Below are positions 43,565 through 50,995 of a stretch of 64,000 bases of DNA, one piece after another. The DNA is taken from contig LT599018.1 in the NCBI GenBank assembly GCA_900079685.1, positions 993,272 to 1,057,271 of the forward strand, in the 5' to 3' direction. Origin of the DNA: an uncultured delta proteobacterium (GTDB lineage: Bacteria; Desulfobacterota; Desulfovibrionia; Desulfovibrionales; Desulfovibrionaceae). The notes under the pieces were generated by a model. That model saw nothing but the letters and a program-made list of their open reading frames with translations. It was not told the origin of the DNA and did no database searches. The translations under genes were made by a program, and so were the position numbers. Position 1 is the stretch's first letter; every line of letters begins with the position of its first letter.

Positions 43565-46021
43565 ATGAAGACCTTTGCTTCCCTCACACCCGACAAGCTG
43601 CGCCCCACGCTCGACCCCGCGCGCATCCCGTACGCCACGAGCGAGGCCATCCCGCGCACGAGCAACCACCGCCCGCCCCAGCCGCGCGCGCTCCAGGCGC
43701 TGGAGCTTGCCATCAACGTCAAGGACAACGGGTACAACATCTACCTTTCCGGCGTGGCCAATTTGGGCCGCACCCGCATGGTGCGCGATTTCCTGCGCCC
43801 CCACTGTAAAAAGGCCCCCACGCCCCCGGACATCCTGTACGTCAACAACTTTGACGACCCGGACAGCCCCCGCCTCATATCCGTGCCCGCCGGGCAGGGG
43901 AAAAAGCTCAAACGGGCCCTGGCCGAAACCCTGGCCCGCATCCGCAAGGACATTCCCATGCGGTTCGAGCACGAGGCCTTCACGCGCCGCCGCTCCGGGC
44001 TTTTGACCAAATTTCAGAACAGAAAGGACAAGCTGTTCCGGGAAATGGACGTCGTCGCGGGCAACCAGGGGTTCAATCTGGATATGGACGACGGCGGCAG
44101 CATGACCCTGTACCCCCTGGTTGAGGGAAAACGCCTGAGCGAGCAGGAATTCAACAACCTTGAATCCGCCCAGCGCAAGGAACTTAAAGCCAAGGGCGAC
44201 AACCTGGTCGCGGCCATGTCCGGGCTTGTCCGCAAGTTCGCCAAAATGGAGCAGGCGTTTTTAGACGACGAGCGGTCCTTGGAAAAAGAGGTCGCCGCCG
44301 AAGTCCTTGACCGGCTCCTGACCCCGCTGGTCGAAAAATTTTGCGCGGCCTGTCCCTCCAAGGTTCTGGCCGCCCATTTCGCGGACCTGCGCGCCCATAT
44401 CGTGGAAAATCTCGATCTGTTTCTGGCGCACGACGCGGGGCCCTTCCCGGGCCAGTCCGGCGCGGACGGATCCGGCTCCACGCCGTTCGCCCCTTTCAGC
44501 ACCGGGCCGGACATGGCGCTGCACGGCGACGACGCCCTCGCCCGGTACGAGATCAACCTGTTCGTGGACAACTCCAACGTCCACGGCGCGCCGCTCGTCT
44601 CCTGCGACCACCCGACCACGGCCAACCTCATGGGCAGCATCGAGCGCGAATCGGAAATGGGCGCTCTCGTCACGGACTTCTCCCTGATTAAAGCCGGGAT
44701 GGTCCATAAAGCCAACGGCGGGTATCTCCTTCTGCGCGTCGAGGATCTCCTCCAATACCCGAACGCCTGGGAAAGCCTGCTCCGCGCCCTGCGTTCCGGC
44801 ATCGCCCGCATCGAGGACGCCGGCGACGGCGAAAACGTGAAAACCAAGGGCATCAGCCCGGAACCCGTCCCTCTGCACCTGAAGATCATCCTGATCGGGG
44901 TGGAGGAAATATACGAAACCCTGCTCCTCGCGGACGAACGGTTCGCCAAGCTGTTCAAGGTCAAGGCCCAGCTCACGGAACACATGCCCCGCAACGCGCG
45001 CGGCGTGCGCATCTACCTCTCCCACATCCGGCGCATCGTGGAAGAGGCGGAATTACTGCATTTTGACAAAGACGCCATGGCGGGTCTCATCGACGTGGGG
45101 TCGAACCTTATCGAGGACAACACCAAACTGTCCCTGAAGTTCCCCCTGCTGCGCGAAATCATGATCGAAGCCTCGGCCACGGCCAAAATGCAGGGCTGCG
45201 CCATCGTGACGGGCACGGTCCTGCGCGAGACCATGAAGGCCAGGACCTTCCGCGTGAACCTGGTTGAGGAATCCTTCATGGAGGAATACGACCGGGGCGT
45301 CATCAAGGTGGAGACCAAGGGCGAGGCCGTCGGGAGGGTGAACGGGCTTTCCGTCACCTGGTACGGCGACTTCGAGTTCGGCCTGCCGCACCGCATCGCG
45401 GCGACCGTGGGCGTGGGGCACGACGGCATCATCGACCTCGAGCGCGAGGCCAAGCTCGGCGGGCCCATCCACACCAAGGCCATGCTTATTTTGAAAAGCT
45501 ATCTCGTCGGCCAGTTCGCCCGGAACAAGCCGCTGGTGCTTTCCGGGAGCCTGTGCTTCGAACAGAGCTACGCGGGCATCGAGGGAGATTCCGCCTCCGG
45601 CGCGGAGCTGGCGGCGCTGCTCTCCGCCCTTGCGGACACGCCGATAAACCTGGCTCTTGCCCTGACCGGCGCGGTGAGCCAGTCCGGCAACATTCTGGCT
45701 GTCGGCGGCGTGACCCGCAAAATAGAAGGCTTTTTTGAAGTTTGCCGCCGTCACGGACTCACGGGCGGGCAAGGGGTCATCATGCCCCGCGACAACCTTG
45801 AGCACATCATGCTGAACGACGGCGTCACCGCCGCCGTGGCAGCCGGGCAGTTTCACATCTACCCGGTGGCGCACATTACCGAGGCCATGGAACTGTTGAC
45901 CGGCATGCCCGCGGGCAAACGCCGCAAAGACGGCTCCTTTACCAAGGGCACGCTCTATGACCGCGTGGACAAGCGCCTGGCGGAACTCTGCAAACTCGCC
46001 GCGAAAGCCAGAAGGCCCTGA
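43565..46021 (+). CDS. Lon-like ATP-dependent protease
   Basis: An 818-residue protein of the Lon-related AAA_32 group, not classical LonA. The N-terminal region has NIYLSGVANLGRTRMVRDFL in the place of the Walker A loop, so ATP binding may be altered. The proteolytic domain is at the C-terminus with Ser676 in EGDSASGAEL and Lys719 in VGGVTRKIEGFF, the Ser-Lys dyad. PHRIAATVGVGHDGIIDLEREAKLGGPIHTKA is typical of the group. It begins 50 bases after hemC and precedes an ankyrin gene. Substrates unknown. Confidence 0.9.
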   Translation: MKTFASLTPDKLRPTLDPARIPYATSEAIPRTSNHRPPQPRALQALELAINVKDNGYNIYLSGVANLGRTRMVRDFLRPHCKKAPTPPDILYVNNFDDPDSPRLISVPAGQGKKLKRALAETLARIRKDIPMRFEHEAFTRRRSGLLTKFQNRKDKLFREMDVVAGNQGFNLDMDDGGSMTLYPLVEGKRLSEQEFNNLESAQRKELKAKGDNLVAAMSGLVRKFAKMEQAFLDDERSLEKEVAAEVLDRLLTPLVEKFCAACPSKVLAAHFADLRAHIVENLDLFLAHDAGPFPGQSGADGSGSTPFAPFSTGPDMALHGDDALARYEINLFVDNSNVHGAPLVSCDHPTTANLMGSIERESEMGALVTDFSLIKAGMVHKANGGYLLLRVEDLLQYPNAWESLLRALRSGIARIEDAGDGENVKTKGISPEPVPLHLKIILIGVEEIYETLLLADERFAKLFKVKAQLTEHMPRNARGVRIYLSHIRRIVEEAELLHFDKDAMAGLIDVGSNLIEDNTKLSLKFPLLREIMIEASATAKMQGCAIVTGTVLRETMKARTFRVNLVEESFMEEYDRGVIKVETKGEAVGRVNGLSVTWYGDFEFGLPHRIAATVGVGHDGIIDLEREAKLGGPIHTKAMLILKSYLVGQFARNKPLVLSGSLCFEQSYAGIEGDSASGAELAALLSALADTPINLALALTGAVSQSGNILAVGGVTRKIEGFFEVCRRHGLTGGQGVIMPRDNLEHIMLNDGVTAAVAAGQFHIYPVAHITEAMELLTGMPAGKRRKDGSFTKGTLYDRVDKRLAELCKLAAKARRP

Positions 46022-46046
46022 CCGCTAACAAAGGAACGACCCGGCA

Positions 46047-47306
46047 ATGCTGCTGCAAACACTTCTGTACTATGTCGGCCCCAACAAACTGCATAAAGCC
46101 GCCCAGAAGGGCGACGCGCCCCGCATGCGCAAGCTCATCGCGGGCGGGGCCAACGTCAATGCCGTCGGCCCCCAGGGTTCGACCCCGCTTTTCTTCACCG
46201 CCAACACGGGCTCCGTGGAAGCCGCCAAAGTCCTGCTGGACAACGGCGCGGACGTCAACCGTTCCATCCCGGAAGGCGGCCAGCCCCTGCACAGCGCGCT
46301 GTTGAAGCGGCACCTGGACCTTTCCCTGTACCTCATCGACAACGGCGCAGATATCCACAAAGCGACCGTCACGGGCGTACGGCCGGTGCACCTGGCGGCC
46401 CTCGGCGGGTTGTCGGCCGTCCTCGGCCGCCTTATCCGGGACGGCGCGGACATGCACGCGCTCACGGCGCAGGGCCAGAGCGTCCTTTACTGCGCGCTCG
46501 CGGGCATGACCCTGTACAACACGGATGACGCGGGCTGCATCCGCATGCTGTTCGCCTCCGGGGTGGACCCGCGCGTCGGCGCCGCCGTCATGGAAGAAAA
46601 CATGGGGGGCTTTTCCGATATCGCCAAACAGGCCCTGCGCCGGGAACTGGACGCCCTGGCCGGGAAAACGCCGGATGAGGATATGCGCCGGTTCGTCACG
46701 CGGCATATCGGGGCCATGGCGGGCAAAAGAACGTCCGCCACGGTGGGCGTGTTGACGCAATCGGACGATCCCTCCCTGGACGACTGGTGGTACAGCGAGC
46801 CGGTTGCCGTGCCGTTCTGGGATGGCCGGGAAATCCCCTTTGTCTACGTTTTTTCCCCGGCCGCGGACCGGGATTTTATCGCCGCGGCGGACCGCGCGGC
46901 CGCTGCATTTCTCAAGCTGACGCGGGAAGACAGGCTCGCCCTGACGCCCCTTTTGGATGAGAACTGCCGCACGGCCTGCGACGACACGGACTACGGCCCG
47001 GATGACGCGAAGCTGCGCCAACGCTGGCTCGGCCCCGGGGACAGGGCCGCGCTCTGGGATTGCGTCACGGTGCCGGAAACGATCCAGGTGCAGCGCCGCC
47101 ACCGCAGGGACGAGGATATTTACGTCCACATGGGCATGGACTGCGAATGGGAAGACGAACACGGTTTGCAGTTCGTGTTCCGCAAAGGGCTGAAAATCAC
47201 CCGGGTCAACCAGCAGGACGGCTGGCTGACCGACGCGGATGCCTTCGGCCTGCCCGACAGCGAGGACAAGCTCCTTTCACAGTTCGGGAAAAAGCCTAAA
47301 AAGTAA
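46047..47306 (+). CDS. ankyrin-repeat protein with an extra C-terminal domain
   Basis: A 419-residue cytoplasmic protein. Residues about 12-160 form four or five ankyrin repeats (LHKAAQKGDAPRMRKLIAGGANVNA, GSTPLFFTANTGSVEAAKVLLDNGADVN, RPVHLAALGGLSAV). The C-terminal 180 residues are a separate domain with IPFVYVFSPAADRDF and IYVHMGMDCEWEDEHGLQFVF; it may belong to a domain of unknown function found in immunity or housekeeping proteins, but I cannot verify that. It starts 25 bases after the Lon-like gene, suggesting co-expression. A strong terminator follows. Confidence 0.82.
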   Translation: MLLQTLLYYVGPNKLHKAAQKGDAPRMRKLIAGGANVNAVGPQGSTPLFFTANTGSVEAAKVLLDNGADVNRSIPEGGQPLHSALLKRHLDLSLYLIDNGADIHKATVTGVRPVHLAALGGLSAVLGRLIRDGADMHALTAQGQSVLYCALAGMTLYNTDDAGCIRMLFASGVDPRVGAAVMEENMGGFSDIAKQALRRELDALAGKTPDEDMRRFVTRHIGAMAGKRTSATVGVLTQSDDPSLDDWWYSEPVAVPFWDGREIPFVYVFSPAADRDFIAAADRAAAAFLKLTREDRLALTPLLDENCRTACDDTDYGPDDAKLRQRWLGPGDRAALWDCVTVPETIQVQRRHRRDEDIYVHMGMDCEWEDEHGLQFVFRKGLKITRVNQQDGWLTDADAFGLPDSEDKLLSQFGKKPKK

Positions 47307-47338
47307 CCATTCCGGCATCCACAAAGAGAGCATTGCGG

Positions 47339-47378
47339 CCGGCGGCGTTTGAAAACGCCGCCGGTCGCGTTTTTTTTT
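47339..47378 (+). terminator. rho-independent terminator
   Basis: CCGGCGGCGTTT pairs with AAACGCCGCCGG (47339-47364) and is followed by TCGCG and a run of nine T. It ends the ankyrin transcript just before the convergent hydrolase gene. Confidence 0.88.
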
Positions 47379-47383
47379 GCGGT

Positions 47384-48067
47384 TTAGCGTTTCAGCTTGT
47401 CCAGCTTGGTTTCCCGCCCGTCCCGCTGCACGCTTTGCGCCTTGCCGAAGCTCTCCATCAGGGCGCGGTACGGCGGAACGATGTGCTCCACCATGACTTC
47501 GGCAAACGCCATGGCGTCCGGCCTGTTCCAGGTGCCCATGATTTCCGCCAGCACGGCATAGGTATCTATGGGCATGGCCCCGGCCTGGGTGATGCGGGCG
47601 ATGGTCAGGTCCGTGGCCATGTTACTCCAGTTGCCGGAGGCATCCACAACGCAAAAGACCTTGTACCCGGCCTCCACCGCGCTTAAAGCGGGAAACGCCA
47701 TGCAGACGCTGGTCAGCGTTCCCGCCATAATCAGTGTCTTGCGCCCGGTCTTTTCGATGGCTTTGACCCAGGCCGGGTTATCCCAGGCGTTTATCTGCCC
47801 GGTTCGCGGAATGTACACCGCATCGGGATTGTATTGGTGGACCTCGGGAATCAGCGGCCCGTTCGGGCCGTCCGGAACGGAAGCCGTGGTAAACGTGGGC
47901 AGTTTCGCGAGATGGGACACTTTGGCAAGCGCCGTAACGTTGGCGCGCAGGACGGGCTGCTCCATGTCGCGCACGAGTTGGAACAGGCCGCTCTGGTGAT
48001 CGATCAGCAGCATGACCGCGTCATCCTGGTCGATCATCCATTTGTTTTTGATTTTTTTATCCGCCAT
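47384..48067 (-). CDS. isochorismatase-family hydrolase (YcaC-like)
   Basis: A 227-residue cysteine hydrolase. The catalytic Asp is D23 in [13 protein letters not shown], and the nucleophile lies in [14 protein letters not shown]. The C-terminal half ends with a typical helix [27 protein letters not shown]. YcaC-type enzymes cleave amide-like compounds, but no substrate is firmly known. AAGGAG precedes the ATG at 48067. An open frame continues upstream across the hairpin element but has no start signal there. It is convergent with the ankyrin gene. Confidence 0.88.
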   Translation of the reverse strand: MADKKIKNKWMIDQDDAVMLLIDHQSGLFQLVRDMEQPVLRANVTALAKVSHLAKLPTFTTASVPDGPNGPLIPEVHQYNPDAVYIPRTGQINAWDNPAWVKAIEKTGRKTLIMAGTLTSVCMAFPALSAVEAGYKVFCVVDASGNWSNMATDLTIARITQAGAMPIDTYAVLAEIMGTWNRPDAMAFAEVMVEHIVPPYRALMESFGKAQSVQRDGRETKLDKLKR

Positions 48068-48177
48068 GGCAAACGCTCCTTCGTAATGGCGCTGCACCGG
48101 GACGGGAAATATGAACAATCTCCGGGGCGGAATGCCCCATGTTCCCGCAGTAACAGCGTTTGCGTTCAGCCTATGGA

Positions 48178-48214
48178 AAATACCGTCCTGTTCACATGAT
48201 ATGTTACGGTATTT
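48178..48214. promoter_or_regulatory. inverted repeat upstream of the isochorismatase gene
   Basis: AAATACCGT and ACGGTATTT form perfect 9-bp arms with a 19-base spacer, about 110 bases before the hydrolase start and just before the hairpin element. It could be an operator or part of the promoter. Confidence 0.3.
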
Positions 48215-48219
48215 ATCTA

Positions 48220-48369
48220 AGAGCTTGTCCGTAAATAAGTGGAGCGTGAGCCGAGGACGAGGAAAAGACCATTTTTGCGGAAGGAGTGTACTCTTTAGTA
48301 CTCGACTGGAGCAAAAATGGTCTTTGACGAAGTAATTGGCCACGAAACGCTTATTTACGGACAAGCTCT
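48220..48369. repeat. 150-bp long-hairpin repeat element, copy 2
   Basis: Outer arms GAGCTTGTCCGTAAATAAG (48221) and its complement (48350-48368) enclose an inner stem AAAGACCATTTTTGC (48264-48278) with GCAAAAATGGTCTTT (48311-48325). The 32-base core between them has GGAAGGAGTGTACT and GTACTCGACTGGA, almost the same as copy 1 at 28032. The stems differ in sequence from copy 1 but stay complementary. The last four codons and the stop of the YkgJ-like gene lie inside its right arm. No gene of its own. Confidence 0.87.
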
Positions 48370-48966
48370 CAGCAGCGTTCGGCTGACGGTCGCCAGCGCC
48401 ACGGTGCGCTCGGCCATGAAGGCGAAGGCCCCCTCCGGTCCGGGGATGGTCTCCCCCAGAGCCGCGTAGTACGGCAGGGCCAGGGCGCAGGCGGCGTTCA
48501 GCGCCTCACGGGACGGGGCGAGCACGTCCCGCGGCCGGGTTTTTGTCGCGTCCTCGCCCATTGCGCACGGTTCCCCCAGCACCATGTACCGGCGGCAGGC
48601 CACGGGCCGGACAGCGTACGCGGCGCAACTCCGGCCCAGCAAAAAACGGCAGGACGGCCCGCCGTCCGGGCCGGTCTTATCCGGCTTTTCCCGTAAGGCC
48701 AAGAGCCGTTCGCGCGGCATTTCCTCCCGGATGAACCATTGCAGCGCAGCCACTTCCAGCGGTGTCACCGGGATCGTCTGGTGGCAGCAGCCATGGCACC
48801 CGGCGGCGCAGCCGCTTTTCCGTCCCGAGGCGGCGAGCGCCTCCGCCACGCTGGCGTCCACCACCGCGTACAGATCAAAGGCATGCCGCAGCCAGGGGTG
48901 GCGCCGCTCGGCCCTGGGCATGTCCAGGCGGTATTGCTCCATGGTTTCCTGCCGATATGTCCACAT
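48355..48966 (-). CDS. YkgJ-type cysteine-cluster protein
   Basis: A 203-residue protein of the zinc/iron-chelating (YkgJ, CxxxCxxCC) family. [20 protein letters not shown] carries the N-terminal cysteines, and [22 protein letters not shown] adds three more. The family is thought to bind a metal or Fe-S cluster; function unknown. The ATG at 48966 follows GGAGAAGAG; frames from 48981 or 49077 are less likely. Its last codons (RACP and stop) come from the arm of the hairpin element, so the original C-terminus was probably altered by insertion. Confidence 0.83.
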   Translation of the reverse strand: MWTYRQETMEQYRLDMPRAERRHPWLRHAFDLYAVVDASVAEALAASGRKSGCAAGCHGCCHQTIPVTPLEVAALQWFIREEMPRERLLALREKPDKTGPDGGPSCRFLLGRSCAAYAVRPVACRRYMVLGEPCAMGEDATKTRPRDVLAPSREALNAACALALPYYAALGETIPGPEGAFAFMAERTVALATVSRTLLRACP

Positions 48967-49065
48967 GGTACTCTTCTCCATCACGCTACAATGGCTTTTG
49001 GGCAGTGGCTCGGCACGTTGCCCCCGGGTGCGCTTTGCCGTATAGCAATGGGACAGGAACGCACG

Positions 49066-50298
49066 ATGAACGAACACAACCGCTTTCTACCCCCTTGGGC
49101 GAGAGCCCGCAAGGCGGGGCTTTCCCGCAAAACGGCCCCCCTCGCCGTGTTGGCGGCCTTTTTCCTGGTTCTGTGCTGCGGTCTTTCGCCCGCAAAGGCG
49201 GCCAAATTGCAGGTTCCGCCGCCGCCGCGCCCCATTTATTCCAACGAAATGCTGGAGGATATGGCCTCCCGCTTCACCCGGACCGGCGTCGCCATGGACG
49301 CCATCCCCGCCCTGTACCGCCCGCGCTACTTGAGCGTTTCCGACGCCAGCCTGTCCATGGAGCACGACGAGGCCGTGTTCATCGTCACCTACCCCACGGG
49401 GCTGGTGCGCATCTACCCGCAACGCATCATGGTCTGGCACGAGGTCATCAACGACGTGCTGCCCGACCCGGAAGGCGGCGCCATCCGGGCGGATACGCCC
49501 ATCTCCGCCCTGGATGCCTTCATCGTCACCTACAGCCCTCTTACCGGCTGCGTTGCCGCGTATTACGCCGTGGCCGGGCGGTTTCCCTCCACCTTCGGGG
49601 TCACCGGGGAACTGTTGAACAGCAACACGCTTATTTACGACCGGATGACGGCCAGCGTCTGGTCCCAGATGACCGGTACCTGCATCGACGGCCCGCAGAA
49701 AGGCAAACGCCTCTCCCCGATCCAGGTCACCTGGGCCTCCTGGAAAGGCGCGCGGGACCGCTATCCCGACGCTCAGGTTCTCTCCCGCTCCACCGGCCAC
49801 CGGCGCAATTACGGAAGAGACCCTTACGGCTCCTATCAACGGCCGGGCAACTATTATGACGACCTGCGCCTTTTTCACCCCTTGCAGCGGCTGGACACCC
49901 GCCTGCCCCCCAAAAAGCGCATTCTGGGCATCGAGCGCGAGGGCATTGCCGGGGCCGTGCAGATAGACGAGGTTAAAAACGCGGGCCTGCTCAATATGGA
50001 ACTCGGGGTCACCCCCATCGTGGCGTTCTACGACACCGTCCTTGAAACCGTGCACCTTTTCGAGCGGCGCGCGGAAGGCAGCGATGCCGTTCTGACCTTC
50101 TCCTTCCTCGACGGAAAAATCGTGGACGACAAAACCAAGGGCGAATGGACGAGCGAAGGCGTCTGTACTTACGGGCGCCTGCGCGAGAAAAAGCTTGTCC
50201 CCCTTTTGAACACCAACGCCATGTGGTTCTCCTGGTCGGCCTTTTATCCCCAGACCGTCATCCTGCCGGAAAAATCGTTTGTCCGGCCAGGGTTATAG
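49066..50298 (+). CDS. DUF3179-like exported protein
   Basis: A 410-residue protein. An N-terminal hydrophobic segment (about 27-48, ending SPAKA-A) directs export. The rest resembles DUF3179 proteins: IYPQRIMVWHEVINDVL, FIVTYSPLTGCVAAYYAV, SNTLIYDRMTASVWSQMTG and a C-terminal TNAMWFSWSAFYPQT. Function unknown. ACAGGA precedes the ATG at 49066. It is divergent from the YkgJ-like gene and followed after 23 bases by a HAD hydrolase. Confidence 0.82.
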   Translation: MNEHNRFLPPWARARKAGLSRKTAPLAVLAAFFLVLCCGLSPAKAAKLQVPPPPRPIYSNEMLEDMASRFTRTGVAMDAIPALYRPRYLSVSDASLSMEHDEAVFIVTYPTGLVRIYPQRIMVWHEVINDVLPDPEGGAIRADTPISALDAFIVTYSPLTGCVAAYYAVAGRFPSTFGVTGELLNSNTLIYDRMTASVWSQMTGTCIDGPQKGKRLSPIQVTWASWKGARDRYPDAQVLSRSTGHRRNYGRDPYGSYQRPGNYYDDLRLFHPLQRLDTRLPPKKRILGIEREGIAGAVQIDEVKNAGLLNMELGVTPIVAFYDTVLETVHLFERRAEGSDAVLTFSFLDGKIVDDKTKGEWTSEGVCTYGRLREKKLVPLLNTNAMWFSWSAFYPQTVILPEKSFVRPGL

Positions 50299-50321
50299 CA
50301 GAACAAGAGCAGGACACCAGC

Positions 50322-50975
50322 ATGGCCGCATACCGCGAAAAGGGCATTGCCGCCCTCATCTTTGATTTTGACGGCACCCTCGCCGTCCCCACCCTCGATT
50401 TTTCCGTCATGCGCCGTGCGGCCATCCGGGCCATGCAAGAACACGTGGATGTGCCGGACAGGCCGGACCTGCCCACCATGGAACTGCTCGCGCTCGTCGG
50501 CACGGAAACGGACGCGGCGAAAGCCGCCCACGCCGCCGCGCTCGCCGCCGTGCGCCAGGTGGAAATAGACGCTGCCCGGAAAAGTTCCCTGTTCCCCTTT
50601 GTGCGACCCATGCTGGCCCGGCTGAAGGAAACGGGCCTCGCCATGGCCATCGTCACCCGCAACTGCCCGGAAGCCGTGGCCGCCGTATTCCCGGACGCCG
50701 CCGCGCACGGCCCGGTGCTGACCCGCGACGACGTGCCGCGCGTCAAACCCGACCCGGATCACCTCATCGCCGCGCTGCAACGGCTTAACGTCGCCCCGTC
50801 GCGCGCGCTCATGGTCGGCGACCACGTCATGGACGTGGAGGTGGGCAAACGCGCGAAGACCCTCACGGCCGCCGTCGCGTCCGGCGAGCATTCCCTTGAA
50901 AAACTCGCGGCCTGCAACCCGGACTACCTGGCGGCCGACGGCGGCGAGCTTATGCGCATGCTGGGCGTGTTGTAG
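50322..50975 (+). CDS. HAD-superfamily phosphatase
   Basis: A 217-residue HAD hydrolase close to phosphoglycolate phosphatase/PGMB forms. LIFDFDGTLAVP holds nucleophile D15 and acid D17, AIVTRNCPEAV is motif II, RVKPDPDHL motif III and LMVGDHVMDVEVG motif IV. A helical cap occupies about 30-90. GAGCAGGACACC precedes the ATG. Substrate cannot be inferred. It converges on the HD-GYP gene, 20 bases away. Confidence 0.9.
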   Translation: MAAYREKGIAALIFDFDGTLAVPTLDFSVMRRAAIRAMQEHVDVPDRPDLPTMELLALVGTETDAAKAAHAAALAAVRQVEIDAARKSSLFPFVRPMLARLKETGLAMAIVTRNCPEAVAAVFPDAAAHGPVLTRDDVPRVKPDPDHLIAALQRLNVAPSRALMVGDHVMDVEVGKRAKTLTAAVASGEHSLEKLAACNPDYLAADGGELMRMLGVL

Positions 50976-50995
50976 CCGCATGCTTCCGGCGGTTC

